Part shown: in pieces, positions 14,151 through 19,573 of the stretch
Numbering within the stretch: position 1 is the first letter of the stretch
Layout: each line of letters begins with the position of its first letter
Source of the DNA: an uncultured bacterium
GTDB taxonomy: Bacteria; Cyanobacteriota; Vampirovibrionia; Gastranaerophilales; Gastranaerophilaceae
DNA: 19,573 nt
Direction: 5' to 3'
Assembly: GCA_900547585.1 (NCBI GenBank)
Contig: URHD01000038.1
Location: forward strand, 1-19,573
Translations under genes and position numbers: made by a program
Notes under the pieces: generated by a model
What the model was told of the DNA's origin: nothing
Databases searched by the model: none
Seen by the model: only the letters and a program-made list of their open reading frames with translations

Positions 14151-14971
14151 TGATTTCAAGAGGACTTCAAATCGCAGCGAACGGTATGCTGGGCTTAATC
14201 GAGAATCAGGACGCAATTGCACACAACCTTGCGAACGTAAACACAGCCGGCTATAAAAAAGAGGCTTTGATTTTTAAAAATGTCTATAATTCCATTGTTT
14301 CTGAGCCTCAGAACCGTGCTGATTACAAATACAGAAACCATCACGACGTAGGAATGCTCAGCATGGGCTCACAATCGCACAAACTCGTCCATGAATTTTT
14401 ACAAGGCACGCTTTCCAGAACTGACAGGCCTCTGGATGTGGCTATTCAGGGGGATGGCTTTTTCAAAGTGCAAGGGCCAGATGGAAACGTTGCTTACACA
14501 AGAAACGGAAATTTTGTCATAAATTCGCAAAATCTTTTGACAGACAATGACGGGAACCTTGTTATGGATAGGGAAAACCGCCCGATTCAGCTTAACATAA
14601 GAGCTCTGGGCATTACTACCCCGAAAGAAATTACGATAAATGGAAACGGCCAGATGTGTATTGTCAGAGGCGAGGGCGCAGGCACACAGGTTCTGCAAAC
14701 TATCGGGGTCTGGGATTTTTCAAACAAAGAAGACATGAAATCGCTCGGCTCTGCAAGATATTATCCTAAAGATATCACCACAAATCCCGAGCTTGTTGCG
14801 GAAAAATATACCGTTGAACAGGGCGCAGTCGAGCTTTCCAACACAAATGTAGTTAATGAAATGATTAATACAATCAGCACAACAAGAAATTACGAAACGC
14901 TCAGCAAATTTGTCAAAGAAAAATCAAGTCTTATGCAAACTGCTATAAATATAGGAAGATTAAAATCCTAA
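14150..14971 (+). CDS. flgF: Flagellar basal-body rod protein FlgF (FlgG-like paralogue)
   Basis: This 273-residue protein is a rod/hook-family component of the proximal flagellar rod. It has the N-terminal family motif (NQDAIAHNLANVNTAGYKKE, residues about 19-38), the central TRNGNFVINSQNLLTDNDG segment with GDGFFKV, and the C-terminal coiled region NVVNEMINTISTTRNYETLS. It is called FlgF rather than FlgG because a more canonical FlgG follows at once; the two are close paralogues and the split rests on order and similarity. The ATG overlaps the previous stop by one base (TAATG), with a strong Shine-Dalgarno AAAGGAGGT at 14133-14141 inside the transglycosylase gene. No signal peptide is present, as expected for type III export. 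Confidence 0.9.
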   Translation: MISRGLQIAANGMLGLIENQDAIAHNLANVNTAGYKKEALIFKNVYNSIVSEPQNRADYKYRNHHDVGMLSMGSQSHKLVHEFLQGTLSRTDRPLDVAIQGDGFFKVQGPDGNVAYTRNGNFVINSQNLLTDNDGNLVMDRENRPIQLNIRALGITTPKEITINGNGQMCIVRGEGAGTQVLQTIGVWDFSNKEDMKSLGSARYYPKDITTNPELVAEKYTVEQGAVELSNTNVVNEMINTISTTRNYETLSKFVKEKSSLMQTAINIGRLKS

Positions 14972-15040
14972 AAAGCGCTAAAATAAATTGAATACCCGAA
15001 AAAGGGCAAAACAAAAACTATACTTGGAGGAAAAAATAAA

Positions 15041-15829
15041 ATGTTAAGATCGCTGACAACAGCCGCAACCGGAATGATTGCACAACAACTGAATCTCGAC
15101 GTTGTTGCGAACAACATTGCGAACGTAAACACAACCGGCTACAAAAAAGTCAGAGCAGAGTTTCAGGATCTTCTTTCTCAGGCGCAGAGAACCCCCGGCG
15201 CAATGCTGAATCAGGGTGTTTATCAGCCTGTCGGCATAGAAGTCGGGCTCGGTGTAAAAACAGCAGCAACAACGCGTATTTTTACAGGCGGCCCGCTTAC
15301 AGCAACTGACAGGTCGATGGATATTGCGATTGAGGGCGAAGGTTTTATCCAGATTGTACGTCCGGACGGCACTCTTGCTTATACGCGTGACGGCTCGTTT
15401 AAAATTGACGCAGTCGGGCAGGTTTGTACTTCTGACGGCTTTTTGATTCAGCCGCAAATAACAATTCCTCAAAACGCAACCGAAATTAACATCACTCCTG
15501 ACGGAAACGTCTCCGTAAAAATCGGAAACGACAACAATCAGAGCATTGTGGGGCAAATTCAGCTCGTAAAATTCCAGAATCCGTCAGGTTTGACCTCCAT
15601 AGGACACAATTTGTATGTTGAAACGCCCGCATCAGGCACTCCGGTAATGGGAACACCGGCTCAGGACGGCTACGGCACGATTCAACAGGGATTTTTGGAG
15701 GCTTCTAACGTCCAGCTCGTTGATGAGCTGATAAACCTCATCAAAGCAGAACGCGCTTTTGAAGCAAACTCAAAAATAATCACGGCTTCGTCAGATATAC
15801 TCCAGCAAACTAACGCAATGGTACAATAA
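15041..15829 (+). CDS. flgG: Flagellar distal rod protein FlgG
   Basis: FlgG polymerises into the distal rod that connects the basal body to the hook. The 262-residue length matches FlgG (about 260). It has the standard N-terminus MLRSLTTAATGMIAQQLNLD followed by VVANNIANVNTTGYKKVRAE, the central IEGEGFIQI and YTRDGSFKID segments, and a C-terminus SNVQLVDELINLIKAERAFE with SKIITASSDILQQTNAMV. All parts are intact. The Shine-Dalgarno TTGGAGGA lies about 9 bases before the ATG. The 69-base gap after flgF contains a small CCC-GAAAAA-GGG hairpin but no convincing terminator or promoter. The stop overlaps the flgA start (TAATG), so these genes are one operon. Confidence 0.96.
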   Translation: MLRSLTTAATGMIAQQLNLDVVANNIANVNTTGYKKVRAEFQDLLSQAQRTPGAMLNQGVYQPVGIEVGLGVKTAATTRIFTGGPLTATDRSMDIAIEGEGFIQIVRPDGTLAYTRDGSFKIDAVGQVCTSDGFLIQPQITIPQNATEINITPDGNVSVKIGNDNNQSIVGQIQLVKFQNPSGLTSIGHNLYVETPASGTPVMGTPAQDGYGTIQQGFLEASNVQLVDELINLIKAERAFEANSKIITASSDILQQTNAMVQ

Positions 15830-16167
15830 TGAAAAAAATACTTGTCACAGCATTAATATTCATCACAGCTTCGCTGCATAACGCCTGTATGGCACAGGTT
15901 ATCAGCGCAGACAGTTTTAAAATGCTTGTGAAAAATCAGATTTGTATGGATTTGAAGAAATATAATCTTGAAAATGCAGAAGTAAACATCGGAAATATCC
16001 CTGTTTCACAATTGACCCTTCCGGATGGAAAAGTTTCGGTCGAGGTTATCTCAAATTCCAACGGAACAGCACCCAAAGAATACAAAAAAATCAATATTTT
16101 TGTAAACGGAACAAATGTAAGAACACTTTATGTTCAGGCTGAGATAAAAGCGTTCAAAAATGCGTTC
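15829..16167 (+). CDS. flgA: FlgA, N-terminal fragment (cut at the contig junction)
   Basis: FlgA is the periplasmic chaperone for assembly of the flagellar P ring, so its presence implies a diderm cell with L/P rings. A signal peptide is clear (MKKILVTALIFITASLHNACMA), followed by about 90 residues with the pattern of the FlgA N-terminal region, ending TLYVQAEIKAFKN. In full-length FlgA proteins a further hundred residues or so (SAF-like domain) follow. Here the reading frame stays open by chance to 16971, but beyond about 16160 the encoded sequence is only the antisense of a histidine kinase gene. The true 3' half is missing. The start overlaps the flgG stop by one base. Identification rests on the operon order flgF-flgG-flgA and the signal peptide. 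Confidence 0.75.
16144..16167. other. Probable chimeric junction between two genomes
   Basis: These 24 bases read on the plus strand as the FlgA segment IKAFKNAF and on the minus strand as the conserved kinase F-box ERIFERFY. To the left the sequence is a diderm flagellar operon; to the right a Firmicutes-type phosphate-signalling locus. Both genes are cut here, tail to tail, and no mobile element is present. A short fortuitous match used by an assembler is the simplest explanation. Confidence 0.8.
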
Positions 16168-17319
16168 CTGATCCTTCTCCGGAATCCCGATCCCGTTATC
16201 CTTCACCTCGAGAACAACACGCTCAACCTCCCGGTAAACCGATACATCCACACGTCCGCCCGGATTATTATACCGGATCGCATTGTCACACAGATTGTAG
16301 ATCAGCTCGTCCATCATCTGCCGGTTCGCCGTCACCATCTGCTGCTCTCCCGAGAAAGAAAGCTGCACCTGATGCTTTTCTGCAGACATTTGAAGCATCT
16401 CCACACAATTTGCCGCCATATCGCAGATATCAAGCTCCTCCATAATATCTTCCGTTGTCACATCAAGTTCAGACAAACGAATAATATCATTGATCAGTGT
16501 CAAAAGACGGTTCGAACTCTTATGGATCTCTCTGGCAAATCTCTGCACATCGTCCCCTGTCGCAATCCCATTTTCAATCAATTCCGAATAACCGGAAATA
16601 GAGGTCAGCGGTGTCTTCAATTCATGGGAAACATTTGCCGTAAATTCCTGCCGCATATTGGCATTGCGGATAATGTCCTCATGCTGCGCACGTATCGTTG
16701 TCACATACGGCTCAAGCTCCTCATATACATGATACATGCCCGGTCCCTCCAGATTCTTGGCAAGCTCCTCGATCGGCTTAACGATACTTTTCGTCAATGC
16801 GTGGGACAGGATCACACATGCCGCAAACAGAAGAACACTGAGAACAACAAGCCTTGGCACGGTGCTCAGCAAAATTCCCGTCATACTGCTGACCTCCTTG
16901 GAGATACGCAGCACATAACCATTATCCAGCCGTACCGCATAATAAAACGCACTTTTGCCGAGTGTCTGTGAATTACGCACCGCCTTGCCCTCTCCCTTTG
17001 AAAATGCGGATGCAATCTCCGGACGATTTTTGTGGTTTCCCATGCCCCTCACATCCGCATCGCTGTCACAGACTGCATTACCATCCGGGTTGATCAGCGT
17101 GATACGAAGATGCTTCGGTGTATTTTCCATATGGACATTTGCCGGATCTGACACCATCTGCCACGCATCCGACTCGACCATCACATCTGCCGAATTTCTT
17201 AGATCCTGAATGACTTCCTTCGTCAATACACCATAAAAGACAGTCGCAGAAAGTGCTACTGTCTCCAATATTGTGATCACCGTCAATATCATACATAAAA
17301 TGTTAATCCGCCGTTTCAT
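16144..17319 (-). CDS. PhoR-type sensor histidine kinase, C-terminally truncated
   Basis: About 392 native residues remain. They comprise a transmembrane segment (about 8-30), an extracellular sensor region (about 33-148), a second transmembrane segment (about 152-172), a HAMP-like linker (about 173-222), the HisKA domain with phospho-accepting H232 in FTANVSHELKTPL, and the ATPase domain with N box ELIYNLCDNAIRYN, G1 DNGIGIP (374-380) and F box IFERFY. The G2 box (normally GTGLGLS) and the final helices are absent. The following 30 residues to the in-frame stop are antisense FlgA and not real. The loss coincides with the contig junction, so the kinase is probably intact in its own genome. 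It is downstream of its response regulator, with GGAAAGGA as ribosome binding site. Confidence 0.88.
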
Positions 17320-17336
17320 CCATCAATTCCTTTCCT

Positions 17337-17381
17337 CTGCCGGAACAGTTTTTTTTAATGTTATGTAGACCATTCCGGCAG
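17337..17381 (-). promoter_or_regulatory. Hairpin between response regulator and kinase genes
   Basis: CTGCCGGAA (17337-17345) and TTCCGGCAG (17373-17381) form a perfect 9-bp stem with a 27-nt loop that contains a run of A on the minus strand. It lies in the 108-base gap, immediately before the kinase ribosome binding site. It lacks a following T run, so it is more likely an mRNA-stability or attenuating element than a full terminator. Confidence 0.5.
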
Positions 17382-17427
17382 TTTTACTTTTCTCCTTCCT
17401 GCGTTATATGTCAAGTCTTTCCCTTTT

Positions 17428-18111
17428 CTACACAAGATTCATGCAGTACCCGACATTCCGTACGGTTTTAATATATTTTCCTGCATCTCCAAGCTTATGA
17501 CGCAGTGTCTTGATATGCACATCGAGCGTGCGCGATTCAATCTCACAGTTTGCATGCCAGATATGCTCCATAATGCTGTCTCTGGGAAGCACGATCTCCT
17601 GATTCTGCGCCAGATAATGCAACAACTCATACTCTTTATAAGTAAGCTCTACCGCACTGCCTGACACAAAAACCTTTCGTTTCTCGTCATCGATCACAAG
17701 ATCCCCGATCTTGATCACCTTCTCCGCATCCTGCTCTCCTGTTCTTCGAAGAAGTGCCTTGACACGGGAAACCAGCTCCATAACTCCAAACGGCTTCGTC
17801 ATATAATCGTCCGCACCATTATCAAGTCCCTTCACCTTATCAATCTCTGTCGTTTTCGCTGTCACCATGATCACCGGAATCCTCTTCGTCTCTCTTTTCT
17901 CGCGGATCTTCCGAAGGATTGACAGACCATCCTCATCCGGCAGCATAATATCAAGCAGGATCAGATCCGGCTTCTTCTCTGCCAGTTCCTTATAGAAGGA
18001 ACGTCCATCCGGGAATTCCACCGTCTGATGTCCCGCGTTTTTGAGCGAAAAGCTCTCAATCTCGCTGATATTTTTGTCGTCCTCCACAATATAAATTAAT
18101 GCCATAGCCAT
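17428..18111 (-). CDS. OmpR/PhoB-family response regulator
   Basis: This 227-residue two-component regulator has an N-terminal receiver (about 4-120), with acidic pair E10/D11/D12 in YIVEDDKNI, phospho-acceptor D54 in LILLDIMLPDEDG, T84 in MVTAKT and K106 in MTKPFG. A C-terminal winged-helix DNA-binding domain (about 130-225) contains LTYKEYELLHYLAQN and TLDVHIKTLRHKLG, ending in the usual RNVGYCMN. It should bind promoter DNA as a dimer when phosphorylated by the kinase encoded 108 bases downstream. The upstream gene is a Na/Pi transporter, so phosphate signalling is a reasonable but unproven role. Two in-frame ATGs (18111 and 18105) lie 4 and 10 bases after an AGG site, so the start is uncertain by two residues. 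Confidence 0.93.
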   Translation of the reverse strand: MAMALIYIVEDDKNISEIESFSLKNAGHQTVEFPDGRSFYKELAEKKPDLILLDIMLPDEDGLSILRKIREKRETKRIPVIMVTAKTTEIDKVKGLDNGADDYMTKPFGVMELVSRVKALLRRTGEQDAEKVIKIGDLVIDDEKRKVFVSGSAVELTYKEYELLHYLAQNQEIVLPRDSIMEHIWHANCEIESRTLDVHIKTLRHKLGDAGKYIKTVRNVGYCMNLV

Positions 18112-18137
18112 CCCGCCTTTCTATCCTTTTAGGCTTT

Positions 18138-18303
18138 GTATATCACAAATTCGCAACGCTTCGGCAAAAGGTTCGAAAAAGCTTCGCTTTTTCTCACTCG
18201 CGGGTGCGTTCACATAGCGATCTGCCAGCTACCAGATGTTAACATCAGTATCTGGCAATCACTATGTTCACTTTTGCCTTCGCGCATAGTATATCACAAA
18301 TTC
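18138..18303. repeat. Palindromic intergenic element flanked by 15-bp direct repeats
   Basis: GTATATCACAAATTC occurs at 18138-18152 and again at 18289-18303. Between the copies are a perfect 8-bp hairpin GAAAAAGC-TTC-GCTTTTTC (18175-18193) and a long imperfect palindrome about 18208-18272. The palindrome's centre is GATGTTAACATC (18235-18246), with outer pairs TGCCAG/CTGGCA (18223-18228 with 18252-18257) and ACATAG/CTATGT (18212-18217 with 18262-18267). GGCAAAAG (18163-18170) is also complementary to CTTTTGCC (18271-18278). It fills the gap between the transporter and the regulator and may hold the transporter's terminator and the regulator's promoter. Repeat-family membership is inferred from structure. 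Confidence 0.6.
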
Positions 18304-18314
18304 ATTGCGTACGC

Positions 18315-19573
18315 TTAATTAAAATATCCAAAATCAACGGACTCCATGACCGCATCCGCAATATTAACACAACTGTTTCCCATTCGGTCAATGCTGTGAA
18401 GGATCTTATTAAAGGAAGAGGTCAAACTCGCTTTACATTTTCCGGTGCTGACACGCTTCATATGATCCTTGCGAAGCTTCAGATCAAGTTCCAGAATCTT
18501 ATCTCTCTTCTTAATGATCTTAGCGGCATTGTCCTTATCACCGGTTTCCATTACCTTCAGGGAAGCATCATACATATCGCCGATCAGCTTCAGACTCTTC
18601 TCCAGATCTCTGGAGGCGTCCTTGGAAAGCACGGATTTCTTGGAGGACTTATTCCCCTCCTCCTCAAATACCGCAAGAATATCGCCACACAACAATGCAA
18701 GACGGTTGACATCGCTGAGCACATACATGATACCTGCCGTCTGTGTTGCCTGCTCCTCGGTCAGAACACCTGCCGAAAACAGGTTAGTCAGATATTCCGT
18801 GATCCGTTCATCCAGATTCTGTACGACCTGGATCTTACTCTGCAGATCCTCCACATAAGTCCAATCTTTTAAGCCTGCCACATCCGAAATATCGTTAATG
18901 ATCTCCTTTACCAGTCCGCTCAACCGGATCACCTCCTGGGATACCAGACGAAGTGCCGCTGTCGGCTGATTGACCAGATTATTGTCCAGATACATCGGCT
19001 GTGATGCATCCTTCTCATCCTTTTCTCCCGGAATAATAAACATAACGATCTTCACCAGCAGCCAGATCAGTGGGAGCCAGAGAAGTGTCATAATAAAGTT
19101 AAAGCCGGTATGCGCATTCGCAATCTGACGTGAGATCACATCAACCTCTGCCCCCTTCGGGGAAATATACTGGATCAGCTTTGCATACGGATGCACAAAC
19201 CAGATAAAGATCAGACTTCCGCTGACATTAAACATACAATGCGCAAGTGCGGTACGCTTTGCATCTCTTGACTGACCAACACTGGCAAGCAGTGCAGTGA
19301 TCGTTGTACCAATATTATCACCAAGCAGGATCGGGATCGCACCCGCAAGACCAAGAATACTTGTTGTTCCATCCGGTCCCGCCTGCTCTGCAAAATTCTG
19401 CAGCACCGCAATCGTTGCCGAGCTGCTCTGTACAACAAGTGTCATCAATGTTCCCACACAGACACCAAGTACCGGAATATGTGCTACCTTTGCGATCATT
19501 GCCGTGAATACCGGGCTTGCCGCCAGCGGCTTCATGACATCTCCCATCGTCTCAATCCCAAGGAAAAGAACAC
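18315..19573 (-). CDS. Na+/phosphate cotransporter, NptA/PNaS family (5' truncated)
   Basis: The reading frame is open to the window edge; the first visible residues FLGIETMGDVMKPLA are internal to the protein. It is an inner-membrane sodium-dependent phosphate symporter of the PNaS family (NptA/YjbB type). It contains one QSSSAT signature (in TLMTLVVQSSSATIAVL) and the second-half motif GDNIGTTITALLAS. Hydrophobic segments follow, up to WLPLIWLLVKIVMFIIP. The C-terminal 200 or so residues after GEKDEKDASQ are helical and PhoU-like (for example NLDERITEYL, LRKDHMKRV, SIDRMGNSCVNIADAV), as in many bacterial family members. The N-terminal first repeat half is missing only because the window ends. 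It reads in the same direction as the two-component genes downstream. Confidence 0.9.
   Translation of the reverse strand, partial: VLFLGIETMGDVMKPLAASPVFTAMIAKVAHIPVLGVCVGTLMTLVVQSSSATIAVLQNFAEQAGPDGTTSILGLAGAIPILLGDNIGTTITALLASVGQSRDAKRTALAHCMFNVSGSLIFIWFVHPYAKLIQYISPKGAEVDVISRQIANAHTGFNFIMTLLWLPLIWLLVKIVMFIIPGEKDEKDASQPMYLDNNLVNQPTAALRLVSQEVIRLSGLVKEIINDISDVAGLKDWTYVEDLQSKIQVVQNLDERITEYLTNLFSAGVLTEEQATQTAGIMYVLSDVNRLALLCGDILAVFEEEGNKSSKKSVLSKDASRDLEKSLKLIGDMYDASLKVMETGDKDNAAKIIKKRDKILELDLKLRKDHMKRVSTGKCKASLTSSFNKILHSIDRMGNSCVNIADAVMESVDFGYFN

Noticed and set aside
16051..16143. C-terminal 30 residues of the kinase reading frame
   Set aside because: They are the antisense of flgA and show no kinase motif; the G2 box is missing, so the frame simply runs on to a chance stop.
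15829..16971. A 380-codon open frame suggesting a FlgA fusion protein
   Set aside because: After about residue 112 the sequence is only the antisense of a clearly conserved histidine kinase; the fusion is a by-product of the junction.

Overview
The window looks like a metagenomic contig made of two unrelated pieces joined at about 16144-16167. The left piece (1 to about 16160) is low in GC and rich in A/T-ending codons. It carries genes of a Gram-negative, flagellated, chemotactic bacterium: FlgF and FlgG rod proteins plus FlgA, the periplasmic P-ring assembly factor, which implies an outer membrane. The protein style (tandem-CheW protein, CheA with a C-terminal receiver, small exported hypotheticals) fits a gut Vampirovibrionia/Gastranaerophilales-type non-photosynthetic cyanobacterial relative. 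That assignment is an inference and other flagellated diderms are not excluded. The right piece (about 16144 to 19573) has different codon use and encodes a Firmicutes-type, Lachnospiraceae-like two-component system and a Na+/phosphate symporter.

Layout of the left piece. The 3' third of a 23S rRNA (1-661) and a 5S rRNA (about 800-916) end at a strong terminator. Next come a small XRE regulator, a YbaK-type tRNA deacylase behind a possibly structured leader, and an exported M48 metallopeptidase followed by an exported protein of unknown function. On the minus strand is an operon coaBC, Nif3-family gene, exported hypothetical, rlmH with overlapping genes. Then come an orphan hypothetical and a double-CheW protein (minus), divergent from a plus-strand cluster: a sensorless membrane chemoreceptor, a 1033-residue CheA-receiver hybrid kinase and a stand-alone Ppx/GppA-type HD protein. 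A 361-base gap (13181-13541) is full of palindromes, including a 22-bp perfect inverted repeat and a leader with alternative pairings. It precedes a flagellar cluster of lytic transglycosylase, flgF, flgG and a truncated flgA.

Layout of the right piece (all minus strand). A 5'-truncated Na/Pi cotransporter with a PhoU-like tail is followed by a 166-base palindromic intergenic element, then an OmpR/PhoB-type response regulator and its sensor kinase. The kinase loses its C-terminal ATP-lid motifs exactly where the FlgA sequence begins. The two truncated genes meet tail to tail at a 24-base stretch readable as conserved sequence in both, which points to an assembly chimera rather than biology.

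No complete mobile element, CRISPR array, tRNA or defence system was seen. The most interesting unexplained parts are the structured intergenic regions at 13191-13514, 18138-18303 and 1381-1510, and the chemotaxis cluster with its unusual CheA and HD partner.
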